Source: Penium margaritaceum (Eukaryota; Streptophyta; Zygnematophyceae; Desmidiales; Peniaceae). Taken from it: DNA of 64,000 nt. This document shows positions 11,495-23,039 of the stretch, piece by piece. Within the stretch, counting starts at the first letter, position 1; each line of letters begins with the position of its first letter. The DNA is taken from assembly GCA_023375785.1 (NCBI GenBank), contig SZWC01000557.1, forward strand, positions 91,781-155,780, in the 5' to 3' direction. The notes under the pieces were generated by a model. The model saw nothing but the letters and a program-made list of their open reading frames with translations. It had not been told where the DNA came from and ran no database searches. The translations under genes were made by a program, and so were the position numbers.

Positions 11495-12064
11495 GGGCAC
11501 GAGCACTTGGTTTGCAAGCTGCCGAAGTTGCTATATGGCCTCAAGCAAGTGTCACGTGCTTGGAACAAGAAATTCGATGCAGCACTGCAGTGCATGTGGT
11601 TCAAGCAAAACAAGTGTGACTACAGTGGCTATCGCTGGTCGCATGGGCAGGAGATCCTTATGATCATTCTATATGTGGATGACATGCTCCTCCTTTCCAA
11701 TAGTATGTTTGCACTACAGGAGTTCAAGGAGGCCATGTAGGAGCGCTTCCAAACGTCTGATCTCGGGGAGGCGTCATACTTCATGAGTATCTGGACCACG
11801 TGTGACCGCAAATCATGCTGTCCCTTGCCCAGCAGAGCCGCTACATCGAGGATTTCTTGTAGTAGTTCCACATGGGAGAGGCTAAACCCATTGGAAAGCC
11901 CTTAGAGAGGAGCCGGTACCTCTTGAGCTTCAATGGAGAAGCGGATGTAGTTCACCGGTAGAAGTACCAGAGCGCCCTAAGCAGTCTCATGTACCTCATG
12001 GTGGCAACCAGGCTGGACCTCGCATAGGTTGTGAGCGCTGTGAGCCAGCACATGGCAAATCCCG
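11495..12064 (+). mobile_element. Family D RT fragment
   Basis: Encodes an RT palm and thumb piece of family D: LLYGLKQVSRAWNKKFDAAL, then ILYVDDMLLLSNS with the catalytic YVDD near 11671, then the segment before RNase H (LMYLMVATRLDLA near 11990). It is interrupted at 12065 by the start of a complete family B LTR, so B inserted into D here. It has several breaks. Confidence 0.85.
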
Positions 12065-12834
12065 TGTTGACCTGATGTGCTCCTTGTCCACCGGTGACAT
12101 TTTCAGAAGCACGGGACGGACTAAGCGTGCACTGCTCCCTTGGAGCAAGTCCCCTAAGTCTGGTCCAGATAGATAAGGCATGCACTCCTCCTTTCCAGCA
12201 AGTCCCCTTTGTATAAACTTGATAGTAAAGCTTGCAAAAACTACCTGGGACAGCTCACTGTGGCTTGTATGTTGTATAGTTAGTATATTGAGCAACAGGT
12301 AACGGGGTCAAATCCCAGTCCCGTGACTAATTTTCTTTGTGACCAAAAGGGGAACAGGGAGGTTCTAATGGACATCTTAGAACATTCCAATGTCCATCCT
12401 TGTGGGTGGCGCCACTTAGCAAGAATAGGGAGCGCCATGTAGGCAAGGGGGGTGATGCTATTAAGATTGCCCTCAAATTGGCTCATCCAAGGAGCCACTG
12501 CTACCTAGGCTAAATGTTGGCTCTAGAACTGTGATAACGTGTCACTTGCCTGTCATTAAGTATAGTTGTTACCGTTGAGACTCCTAATAATATTGTCAAC
12601 CAGAGGTAGACAATAAAGAATCATTGGTTAGTCTAAGGTCCAAGAGTTTGTTCCTCACGCAAAAGTGATCAGGTGCAACGGACACAGTGGAAGGAAGTGA
12701 TTCCTATGAACTGCTCAATGAGGAACCTTGGCTCTGAGGGTCATGTCATCTCTTGGTTGCAATACAAAGAGAAGTCAGAGGGAACTACAGTGTTAGAACA
12801 CGTTTTCTAGACTGTCGCCTCAGGTAGATTGACA
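12065..12834 (+). repeat. Family B 5' LTR, full length
   Basis: Opens TGTTGACC at 12065 and closes GATTGACA at 12834, 770 bp, with TG/CA ends and a decayed primer site just after it. It carries the two U3 repeats (12110-12230), the conserved hairpin (12750-12771) and the R/U5 stretch shared by all B LTRs. It is the outer left end of the B element that follows and interrupts family D. Confidence 0.9.
12110..12230 (+). repeat. U3 direct repeat pair in family B LTR
   Basis: Two about 55-bp units with core GCATGCACTGCTCC and TTGGAGCAAGTCCCCT lie side by side upstream of the TATA box. The pair is kept in the B LTRs at 8430-8540, 18715-18815 (minus), 29265-29375 (minus), 40180-40290 (minus) and 60370-60460. 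Confidence 0.8.
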
Positions 12835-12836
12835 AA

Positions 12837-12851
12837 GGATTATAGGCTCAC
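12837..12851 (+). promoter_or_regulatory. Primer-binding site of family B
   Basis: GGATTATAGGCTCAC agrees at 12 of 15 positions with the exact site at 7147-7161 and lies two bases after the LTR edge, as in other copies. Confidence 0.7.
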
Positions 12852-12859
12852 ACTAACTA

Positions 12860-13223
12860 ATTGTAAGGTACACTTATGCGCACTCTCTTGCCCTCTCTAT
12901 CTTGCAGTGCACATCAGCTCCATTAGCTCCATCTGCTCCATTTACTTCATCAGCTCCAACAACGGGTGATGGGACTTAGGGGACAAGTGCCAAGGATAAC
13001 CTGTGCCCTTGGAGATACGACCCTTGGGCCATAACCAAGATAAACTATGCCCTTGGAGGCACAACCCTCAGTTTGCTAGTGTGCGTTCTTCTCTGTTTAC
13101 AGGTGATCAACAGCAAAGGGGTAAGTAACGACTCTGCACCTTCTAAACCGGTAGCACATAACAGCCTACATCCGCCTACATTGGCCTCAAGGAAGTGGAG
13201 AAGCAGAGAAGTGGATAAACAAT
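12860..13223 (+). promoter_or_regulatory. Family B leader repeats
   Basis: The untranslated leader has a run of AGCTCC-AT units (12910-12962) and two copies of a motif with core TGCCCTTGGAGG(C/T)ACGACCC about 45 bp apart (12985-13075). The same arrangement is seen at 6950-7100 (minus), 32060-32200, 35165-35320, 39340-39500 (minus) and 49260-49430. It ends at the gag ATG. Confidence 0.75.
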
Positions 13224-16211
13224 ATGACGACACCCATGGCGCTCACTCTTGTGCACGTCAATTGTGACATAGCAAAGTTCCTCCTCATGGCGCTACGTGT
13301 AAGCTATGGTCCTCTCATCACCGTCTTTGGCGGTTTGAAGGACGAGAATTTGACATATGAGGTACTATCCAAGTACGTGCGCAAGGAGGCCACTGTCGTA
13401 GCAGTAATGAGGCTAACATTTCACCCTATGCTTCATGGTACGGTGGTCATGGCAACAACTCCTCTTGTAGTCAAAGGAGTATCGGACACAATGCCGGTGG
13501 AGGGAAAGGCAATGGTGACCCGAGAAAGGGCTCAAAGCGTCCCGGGAAGTCTCATAACTGTGGCAAGCCCGGGCATTGGGCACAAGAGTGCAGGGCTCAC
13601 AAGAAGGAAGACGGGGATAATGGTGGTAGATATGAGGGGAAAGGAAAGGATAAGAAGAAGATGACAAACATGATGGCACAGAGCCTGCCAGTTACAAAGA
13701 GAGCGGCACTGCTCAAGCATGGAGCCTAGGGGCTCAACTCTTGTACAAACCACCACACTTCAAGGAAGAAGGATGGGTTCATCTCCATTGAGGACATTGA
13801 GCATCGCTTCACGTGTGCCAACAACTACCTTGTCCATGCGCGAGGCGAGGGAGATAAGTTGATCAACATTAACATGAACGGAGCTAAGAAATAATTGAAG
13901 CTAGAGAACGTTATCTACATGCCCTCTTTTGCGGTAGATATCTTGTCGGTGTCCATAACCACGGACCACAACACGAGGGTCGTCTTCACTATGGAGGAGG
14001 CCGTGATTGTCAAGAACAAGGACATTAAGATCTCTTATCTCAAGGAGAGGCTTGTCGCACGAGTCCCAAGAGTTGATGGGCTATACGTGCTGCAGACCAG
14101 GCCCGTTGAGGGTACAAGTGAGGGATATGCAGCCGTTGAAGAGCCCAAGTCTCCAAAGGATGATGAAGCAAAACAGGCCGTCACCATGGCGGCCAACTCC
14201 AACAAAACAGATACTGAGCTGTGGCACAGGCAGTTTTGGCAGGTGGCCAACAGCACACGGCAAGCTATGCAGCAGCACGAAGTGGTTCATGGGATAGAGG
14301 AATGCAAGGACAAGGATGAGGGAAAGTACAACAAGTTGTGTGAGCCATGCCTCCAAGGCAAGGCAAAGAGAAAGTCCTTTCAGCGCATTGGGGAACATGC
14401 GGTAGCAATCTTTGTCTTGATTCACTCTGATGTGTGCGAACCATTCCACACCCCTTTGAATGGCAGCATCAAGTATCTATTGACCTTCATTGATGACCAC
14501 AAACGCAATATGTGGATCTACTACCTCAAGAAAAAGGGAGAGGTAAAAGATAAGGTGCAAGAGTTTGTTGCGATGGTAGAGCGGCAGACAAGCAAGAAGG
14601 TCACGACACTGCGCACGGACAACCGTGGTGTGTACAAAGCATGGAAAGGCTGGTTGAGCCAACACGGCATGAACCACCAGACCACCAAACCTTACACCCT
14701 CCAGAGTAATGGCGTTGCCGAGCATATAAATGAGACTACCATCAGCATGACAAGAAGGGTGCTCTTTGACGCCAACATCCCACCTCGCTTTTGGGATGAA
14801 GCAACAATAACTGCTTCCTACCTTATGAATCTTACTCCTGTAGCCGCGCTTGGAGGTGTGGTAAGAAGCAGCAAGAGAAGCCGCTCAGGACGCCATAGGA
14901 GGATTGGTAAGGGAAAAACCCAGATGTGTCATACTTGAGGGTCTTTGGCTATACTACTTGGGGAAAGGTCCAAGGAGGAGAAGGAAGTGGCAAGCTTGAT
15001 GCACGCGCTTGCAAGTGTGTAATGGTCTGATACGACATTGCACACAAGGCATATAGACTATGAGACCAAGCGGCTCGAAAGCTCATTAGGAGCTTAGATA
15101 TCAAATTTGAAGAATGGACGCTTGGCAAGGGAAAGTTGCTGGACCCTGTTCATGCTCCTAAATCGGGAGAGTGGGTTGTGTTGCACGAGTCTGGTGATGA
15201 GGCACCTGAGAACTGGCAGATGGTACTAGTAAAGGATCATGTTGTATGGTGAGTAGCCGCACGGCTAACACAGCCACGGACTCTGACACTAAGTCTGAGT
15301 CGTCCGAGGCTTTTTAGTCAAACTTTGAGGCCGGTGGCTCTCCCTCAAACAACAGATCACTGGCAGCACAGGAGCAACAAGCAACCAAGCCTTGAAGCAC
15401 CACGAGCAACAATTTTGGGTAGTACACGCTTGAGGAAACCTCTGCCCTAGTACAATACTGAGAGTGGAAAATGGACGGATCAGCTGGTCATGCTTGGCTA
15501 AGGGAGAGCCTATGACCGTAAATGAGGCTATGAACCTTCCAGATGCAGCCAAGTGGAAGAAGGCAGTGGATAGCAAACTGACATCTATTTAAGAGAACAA
15601 AACCTGGGTTCTGGTGGACAGGTCCCCAAACGCGCACATAGTGAGGTCAAAGTGGGTAGTCTACAGAACGCTCAAGCAAGATGATTCTATCGACAAGTAC
15701 AAGGTAAGAGTTGTGGCGAAGGGATTTTCCCATCGTGCAGGCTTAGAGTACAAGGAGACCTTTGCGCGTGTCGTCACCTTTGCCTCCATCAGATCCATGT
15801 TGGGCATCGCAACTGCAAAAGATGTGGAGGTCCACCAGATTGACATCAAGACAGCTTTCCCGTACGAGAAGATAGACAAATAAATGCTGATGGAAGTGTC
15901 CAAGGGAGTCAAAGCTCCGGAGGGCAAGGTTTGCAAACTGGTTAGAGTACTCTACGGGCTGAAACAAGGCGCAAGGATGTGGTAGAAGGAGATGGAAGGC
16001 TTCAACTCACATACACGCATTGCCGGAATGACCCTAGTATATATGTGCGAGAAGATGACTAAGGCGTGATGCTGGTTGCAGTGTACGTGGATCACCAAAT
16101 CGTCTGCTTGTCGTTGGTCGAGTTCTTCAACAAGCTGAAAACAGATCTACGTAACAGGTTGAAGATGAATGACATGGGTCAAGTTGAGTTCCACCTTGGG
16201 ATAGCCATCAG

Positions 16212-17231
16212 ACTTGCCAAGCCTACAGCAGTTGAAAGAGCAACTGAGCAGCAGGTTCCAGATGTTGAAGATGGGGGAGTTGGAGTTCTACCTCGCGGTG
16301 AGCATTACGCGGAACCGTTGGGCACGTACGCTAGAGATGGGGCAGGCCAAATACGTGGCCGAGGTACAGAAGTGGTACGACATGGAGGATTGCAAACCAG
16401 TGTGTAGTCCTATCTGCACGACCTGTCAACTAAGTGCGGCAATGGCGCTGTAAACAAAAGAAGAGCAGAAGGATATGGCAGGGATGCCTTACCAATCGGC
16501 GGTAGGCAGCCTCATGTACGCCATGGTGGCCACTCGACCGGACCTGGCCTACGCGGTAGGCCAAGTAAGCAGGTATGTGGCCGATCCAGAGCCACTACAC
16601 TGGCAGGCGGTCAAGCTCATCCGTTGCTACCTGCAGGCGACACGTGCGCGCCTGAGGTTTGACGGCAAAGGACGGACGGACCCTTTGTGTCTGGTCTGCT
16701 ACACGGATGCAGACTACGCCGGGGATGTGGAAAAGCGGAAGTCCACATCCGTCTACGTTTTCTTCCTCGTTGGTGCAGCGATCTCGTAGTGCAGCAGGAA
16801 GCAAGACTACATCGCCACCTCCACAGTGGAAGCAGAGTACATCGCGCTGCCCGAGACGGTCAAGGAGGCGGTATGACTCCGCAGGTTGCTGGGGGAGTTG
16901 GGCGTGCCGTAGCTGGAGCCTACGGTGGTGCAAGAGGACAAAACCGGCTCCATTTTGCTCACCAATAACCCAACGCAGCACAGGAGTATAAAGCACATCG
17001 ACGTGCGTTATCACTACGCACGGAACATGGTCGATAAGGGGCAGGTGGTGCTGCAGCACTGCAGCACGCACAACATGCTTGTGGATTGCTTGATCAAGGC
17101 ACAACCCGCGGACCGGCACGCGATGAGCGTGGCCGGACTTGGGATGACCAGCTATGACGGGCTAGAGGGCGTAGCGCAAGATGAGTGAGAGCAAGCAGGA
17201 GCAGCGGGCATGGCAGGTACAAGGGGGAGAA
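16212..17231 (+). mobile_element. Family C Ty1/copia element, RT end and RNase H
   Basis: This is a GC-richer copia pol 3' part. It starts in the RT palm with LKEQLSSRFQMLKMGELEF, passes the segment MPYQSAVGSLMYAMVATRPD (16483-16542), and enters RNase H (CYTDADYAGDVEKRKS near 16699). It ends with the tail RSIKHIDVRYHYARNMVDKG and a late segment reaching about 17188. A purine tract (CAAGGGGGAGA, 17220-17230) precedes the LTR. Base composition and codon choice differ from the B DNA on both sides. It has few breaks (about five), so it is younger than the surrounding B copies. Its 5' part is absent here. Confidence 0.9.
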
Positions 17232-18185
17232 TATTGAAAATTTGCCCCTCTGCATCCCCAAGTGCGTCGTCGGGAGGCGCCAACAAGCCGCTCCGGTGGC
17301 TCTGGTGACCCAAATACTGCTCGGATCAAAAAATGGAGGATAACCCCTGAAAGTGGACAAGTTGTTGAATCCGGTGGAAGTTGTTTCGCCCGAATGGGAC
17401 AAGTATCAACGCAGATATGGCCTTCCAAAGGTGGGGTGTGCGCAGCAACTGCGAGAGCCGACTACGACTCAAAATACTGTCGATAATCGACCGGACTGAG
17501 TTGCAAAAATACCATTTGGAGAAAATGCTCCGATAGGCCTGCCGAGGCATTTGGTGAATGATCCGCCTGATCAGGTGGATCATCCACCGGATCTAGTAGT
17601 ACGGGTTGTTACTGGGGAACTTAGCCAAAAGCATGGCTCAATGTCCGAAATCCAGTAGTACGTTTTGTTACTCGGGGACTTAATCAAAATACTGATTGCA
17701 GGTCCACGGACAGGTTTCGAACCTCGTTACACCCCATCACCAAACGCGACCCAAAAGTGGGTAGGGTGCATGGAAACAGTGCATGGGACCCCCACAGCAT
17801 GTGCAATGGGGTATGCGCCTTGGGAAAGGCGCTTCGCACGTGAACAAAGGCGCCACGGCGAGTGGCGGCGTTAGGCTTATGTGGTGGGTGAGACCTGCGC
17901 TTTGGCAAGCATAACTTTGCCAACGCTCGGCCGAATCACGCGCGATTTGGTGCGTTGGAAAGCTCATCACTAGCCATATAAATGTTGTGACCATGTCCAT
18001 GTTAAAACACTAATGCAAAACAATGTTATTCCCTTCGCAAACTGACTGTCTCTAAATTCCTACTCACATAGCATGAGGCGACCAGAAAGCTTACGCTCAG
18101 TCTCAGATTCGCCCAAAACTGTAGACGTGAACCAATAGAGGCGATCAGACAAACGGCAGGACCGCACCACACGGATCTCATCATG
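17232..18185 (+). repeat. Family C 3' LTR (right edge uncertain)
   Basis: Begins TATTGAAAATTTGCC straight after a purine tract, as expected for a decayed TGTTG LTR edge. It matches neither the A, B nor D LTR. It holds an imperfect direct repeat of about 39 bp (17591-17629 and 17650-17689, core TAGTACG...TTGTTACT) and a TATA-like CATATAAAT near 17975. The right edge is inferred from where a B LTR begins (about 18186), giving about 950 bp. The exact end is not certain. Confidence 0.6.
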
Positions 18186-18862
18186 ATACAACCAAGGGAT
18201 GATATCACCCTCGGAGCCAAGGTTGCACACCAAGCATTGCATTGTGTCCTTAGCACCTGGTCACTTTTGCCCAAGGAGCAGACTACTGGGTCTTAGACCA
18301 ACGAATGCTACTTTATTGTCTGCCTCAGGCGGAAAACTCTTCTTACAGTCTGAAAGATATAAACTCTATTAGATGACAGGCCACGGACAGATTCCTATAG
18401 TTATAGAGCTAGCCTCTAGCCGAGGCGCGGAGTGGCTCTTGGATGAGCCACTTTGGGGGTAGTCTGGATTACATCATCCCCCCTGCCTACATGTCCCTCC
18501 CTGTGACCGCCAGGTGGCGCCAGCCACCAAAAAGGACCTTAGAATGTTATAAGATGTCTCTTAGAACCTTCTTGTACCCCCTTTGGTCATAAAGAAAACT
18601 AGTCATTCGACAGGGATTTGACCCGGTGACCTCTCGCTCCAGAGACTAACTCTGGAACGTCTAAGCGACAGGGAGTTGTCCTAGGTAGTTTTTGCTGGCT
18701 ATATTATCCAAATTTGACCAAGGGGATTTGCTCCAAAGGAGCAATACATGCCTTGTCTATTTGAACTAAACCAAGGGGACTTGCTCCAAGGGAGCAGTGC
18801 ATGCCTAGCGCGTCCCGTGCATGGCTAAATGTGAGCCACGGGCAAGGAGCATATCAGGTAAA
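18186..18862 (-). repeat. Family B LTR, minus strand, U5 edge absent
   Basis: Aligns on the minus strand with B LTRs from the hairpin region (CAACCAAGGGATG near 18190) to the LTR 5' end near 18862 (complement of CTGATATGCTCCTTG). The U3 double repeat is at about 18715-18815. Confidence 0.8.
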
Positions 18863-21800
18863 TAGAACCATTGTGTCGGAACTCATTTTCTAAAGCATCG
18901 CCTCATGCAAGTTGACAAGAGAATAGCATGTCTGGAAGGAAGGAAGCGGCAATGCTCTAGCGTGGAGCCTACAAGCTCAACTCTTGCATGAGCCACCTCT
19001 CTTTAAGGGAGAAAGATGTGTTCATCTCCAAAAGGGACACTGAACCTCGCTTCAGGAATTATAACCGCAACCTTGTCCATGCGAAAGGTTAGATAGATAT
19101 CTTGATTAGCATCAACGTGAATGGTGCTGAAAAAGGCTTGAAGTAGGAGAACGTTGTCTACATGCCATGTTTTGCGAAAAACCTCTTGTAAGTTTCATAA
19201 ATCATAGACCACGACATGACGGTCCTCTTCATTGAGGAGTAGGCCATGATTGTCAAGAACAAGGATATCAAGATCTTCTATCACAAGGAGAGTATTGTCA
19301 TACAAGTCGTGAGAGTTGATATACTATACGTGCTGCAGAGAAAAACCCTTGAGTGTACAAACGAGGGATATGCAGCTGTTGAAGAGCCCAAGTCTCCAAA
19401 GCCTGATATTGTTGCACAGGCTCTCACGATGGCGGCCAATTCCACCAAAGACATAGATGTCGAGCTTTTCCACTGGCAGTTTGGCCATGTCGCTGACACC
19501 ACCTTGCAATCTATGCAGCAGCATAAAGAGGTTAATGGGATGGAGGGAAGCAAGGCCAAGGATGAGGGAAAGAGCAAGACGCTATATGGTCATGCCTCCA
19601 ATGCAAGGCAGGGAGAAAGGCCTTTGAGCGTAATGGGCAAAGTGGGACAAAAATATTGGACCTGATTCACTTTGATGTGCGCGGACCATTCCACATTCCG
19701 TTGAATATCAAAAGCAAGCATTTATTGACCTTCATTGACGACCACAATTGCAAGATGTGGATATACTTCCTCAAGGCAGAGGGAGAGGTCAAGAAGCTGC
19801 AAGAGTTTGTCATGATCGTAGAGTGGCAGACAAACAAGAACGTTAACGCATTGTGCACGGACAATGGTGGTGAGTACGAGGCGTGTAAAGGCTCGTTGAC
19901 CCAACACTGCATAAGCCACTAGACAACCACTTCAAACCTCCCTGAGTAATGGCATTGCGGAGCGGATGAACCATACTATCCACAACATGACACAAAGTAT
20001 GCTCTCTTTACGCCAAACTCCCACCTTGCTTTCAGGTTGAAGCTTTCAAAACTGCTTGCTACCTTGGGAATCTCACTCTGGCAGCCGCGTTTGAAAGGCG
20101 TGCTAAGAAAAAGCAAGAGAAGTAGCTCTCAACACCAGAGGAGGCTTGGTTCTGGAAGAAGGTAGATGCCTCAAACTTGAGGGTCTTTGGGTGTACTGCT
20201 TGGGCAAAGGTTAAGGCAAGAGAAAGAAGCGGCAAGCAGGATGCACGTGCTTGCAAGTTTGTAATGGTCGAATATGACATTACACAGAAGGCACATATGC
20301 TTAGGGACCAAGCAACTGAAAAGCTCATTAGGAGTCGATATGCTGAGTTTGAAGAAATGATGCTCGGCAAGGGAGAGTTTTTGGATCCCTTCCATGCTTC
20401 CAAATCATAAGAATGGCTTGTGGTACTCAAGTCACGTGATCATGCACTTTAGAACTTGGAGATGGTGCAAGTGAAAGATGGTACTCCAAGGAGAGTGGCT
20501 GTGCAGGCTGACACAGCGACAAACTCTGACAGTAAGCATGAATCGTGAAAGGCCTTTGAGTCAAACTCTCAGGCTGCTGGCTCCTTCTTGAACAAGAGGT
20601 CACAAGTAGTGCAGGAGCAAGTAAAGCACCATCAAAACACTCTGGCGTATAACGCAAAACTAGAAACATCCGCCCAAGTACAAAGCTGAGAGTGGATAAT
20701 TCACCAGACTCAAGTGGTCATGCTTGGCTTACGGAGAGCATGTGACCATAGCAAAGGCCATGAACATGCCAGATGCAAACTCACATCCATCGAAGAGAAC
20801 GGTAATGGGTCCTGGTGTAGAAGCCACCAACCGCGCTCGTGGTGGAGTCAAAGTGGATATTGTAGAAAACGTTCACGTAGGATGGTATTATTGACAAGTA
20901 CAAGGCAAGAGTTATGGCGAAGGGATTTTCCTCGCGTGTAGGCCCAAAGTACGAGGAGACCCTTGTGCTTCTGGTCACCTTTTCCTCCATCACATCCATG
21001 TTGTCCGTCGTTGCTTCAAAAGATCTTGAGGTCCACCAGATGGACTTCAAGATAGCTTTCCTCCATGGGAAGATGTAGAAAGAAGTGATGATGTAAGTAC
21101 CCAAATGAGTGCAAGGTTTGCAAACTGGTCAAAGCACATTACGTGCTGAAACAGGGCCCTAGCATGTGGTACAAGGAGATGGATAGCTTCATGGCCAAGC
21201 TCACCTTCACGCACTGCTACAATGACTCTAGTGTCTATGTACAAGAGGATGAGCAAGGCATGATGACACTTGCACTGTACCTAGACGACCTAGTCATTTT
21301 CTTGTCGTTCGTCGAGCTGTTGAACAAGCTCAAAACAGATCTCACCAACAGGTTCAATATGAATGACATGGGTCGGCTTGCATTCTGCCTCTGGATAGTC
21401 ATCCACCGTAATCAAGCAACAGGCCCTATCAAGCTGAACTAGATCAAGTACTTTGTGGATGTCTTCAAGGAGGAATTCAAGCCCATTCGGACACCCGTGA
21501 CAACATACATAAAGCTCTCCTCCTCCATGGACCCTTGCACGGAGGTAGAATGGCGTGAGATGGAGAACATTCCCTACGAGTCTGCTATTAGTGGCCTCAT
21601 GTATACCATAATACGAAGACGTCATGATATTTACCATGCTTTGGCACAAGTGAGCGCGTTTGTGGCTAATCCAAGGCCAGAATACTGGCAAGTAACCAAG
21701 CGCATCATGTGTTACTGCAAAAAATACGACACATGGGACTCCAATGTGGAGACCAAGAATGATTTGACTCAGGGCGGCTGGTGTGCTACAAAGACGTTGA

Positions 21801-22275
21801 TTTGGGAGGAGCAACCAATGAGAAAAAATCCAACCCACGTCTTGTGTCCCTCTTTAACGGTGTTGCAGTCTCTTTGGCAAGTAGAATGCAAAACTATGTC
21901 CCCCTCTCTACCGCTGAGGTAGAATGCATCGCTATGTCAGAATCATACATGGAGATGTACTGACTACGCACTTTGCTTTGCGAGATGAAAGAGCTACAAA
22001 CAGAAGCAACAAAGGTCCGCATCGATAACAAGAGTGATATGAAAATAACACAAAATGATGGCATCTCTCGGAGGACCAAGCACATCTCCAACTTTGAATA
22101 TGTGGAGACCAAGAGGATGTCCGCTGATTGTATGACAAAGGCGGTTGACAGCAAATTGAACTCTACGGGTACTTGAGCCATCGGTGTGGTCAACCAAACC
22201 GACAAAGACTTGGGCCAAGACTGCTAGACAGAGAAAACATCTCACAACTAATGAAGAGGGGTGTTTAGGAGAGTT
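18863..22275 (+). mobile_element. Family B Ty1/copia internal region, protease to RNase H
   Basis: Starts with a short U5 end (18863-18914), then protease-region sequence (about 18925-19480). GAG-pre-integrase and integrase run about 19480-20170, with LLTFIDDHN near 19720 and an ALCTDNGGEYEACKGS segment near 19850. The integrase end and linker occupy 20170-20700, RT about 20700-21760 and RNase H 21780-22180. A purine stretch (AGGAGAG, about 22267-22273) precedes the LTR start at 22276. Gag is not present. It carries many breaks and is an old copy. Confidence 0.9.
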
Positions 22276-22343
22276 TGATGACCCCATATGCTCCTTGTAC
22301 TTCGCTGACTTTGTGACAGGTACAGGATTGACTAGGTACTGAC
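22276..22343 (+). repeat. Start of a family B 3' LTR
   Basis: TGATGACC follows the purine tract and about 68 bp match the B LTR start (CATATGCTCCTTGT). It then passes into minus-strand family B integrase sequence. Confidence 0.75.
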
Positions 22344-23039
22344 TTTGACGAAGAGTATGCTTTGTGTTATGTCGAGGATATTTTGGTTCATCTACTTAGC
22401 AATGCCGTTGCTTTAAGGAGTATAAGGTGTAGTAGTATGGTGGTTGATGCCGTGATGGCTCAACCAGCCTTTGCACGCATTATATGTACCACCGTTTTTC
22501 GTGCACATCACCTTGACCTTCTTTCTTGTCTGTCGCTCTACCATGACAATAGACTCTTGCGGCTTCTTCTCGACCTCCCTCCTTGTATTGAGGAAGCTCA
22601 TCCATATATTGCGACTGTGATCATCAATGAAGGCCAGGAAGTACTTGTTGCCATCGTTTTAAGGAGTGCAAAAGGATTCGCAAACATCTAACTCAATCAA
22701 GGCCAAGATTGTGTTGCATGTTACAAATTATGCCGTAAGATCTTTCTCTTTGCCTTTCCTTGGAGGCATGGCTCAAATAACTTCTCACACTTTCCCTAAT
22801 CCTTGGACTTGAGTCCCTCCATTCCATAAAGGACTTTACGATGCTGCATAGTTTGCAGCGTGCTATCAGCCAGACCACATGTACAACAGCTTAGCATTAG
22901 TATGTTTGGAGGCGTTGGCCGCAATGGTGAGAGCTTGAGATGCAATATCAGGCTTTGGTGACTTGGGCTCCTCAACCGCCGCATATCCCTTGTATGTACT
23001 CTTAAGGGGCTTGGTCAGCTGCATATACAATCCATATGA
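22344..23039 (-). mobile_element. Family B integrase and GAG-pre-integrase fragment, minus strand
   Basis: Minus-strand reading gives integrase core pieces (MVERQTRKKVKVMCTKNGG, about 22480-22540, then SHHGINHHTTTPYTP) and, towards 23030, the GAG-pre-integrase and protease-side linker (YAAVEEPKSPKP-type sequence). It lies tail-to-tail with the preceding B copy. It ends where the family D LTR starts at 23040, so D appears to have landed in or beside it. It is heavily broken. Confidence 0.8.

Larger units (their letters stand above)
12835..16211 (+). mobile_element. Family B Ty1/copia internal region, leader to RT
   Basis: A leader with repeats (12835-13223) is followed by gag from the ATG at 13224 (MTTPMALT), with a CCHC knuckle at 13559-13591 (CGKPGHWAQEC). 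Protease follows (about 13740-14200). GAG-pre-integrase starts with LWHRQF near 14218 and includes CEPCLQGKAKRK near 14340. The integrase core (about 14415-14760) contains LLTFIDDHKRNMWIYYLK and TLRTDNRGVYKAW. The integrase end and RT run about 14930-16211. At 16211 family C sequence begins out of register with this RT. It is one of the more legible B copies but carries many breaks. Confidence 0.92.

Noticed and set aside
12900-13080. CRISPR-like short repeats
   Set aside because: Units are few, adjacent and degenerate with no regular unique spacers, and recur in the leader of every family B copy.
13895-14938. A host gene with a 347-residue open frame
   Set aside because: The protein is copia protease, GAG-pre-integrase and integrase (LWHRQF, LLTFIDDH, TDNRGVYKAW) lying between gag and RT of a family B element.
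17695-17730. RNA polymerase III B-box-like motif (GGTTTCGAACC) suggesting a SINE or tRNA
   Set aside because: The motif has an extra base, there is no A box at the right distance and no cloverleaf; it lies in the family C LTR.
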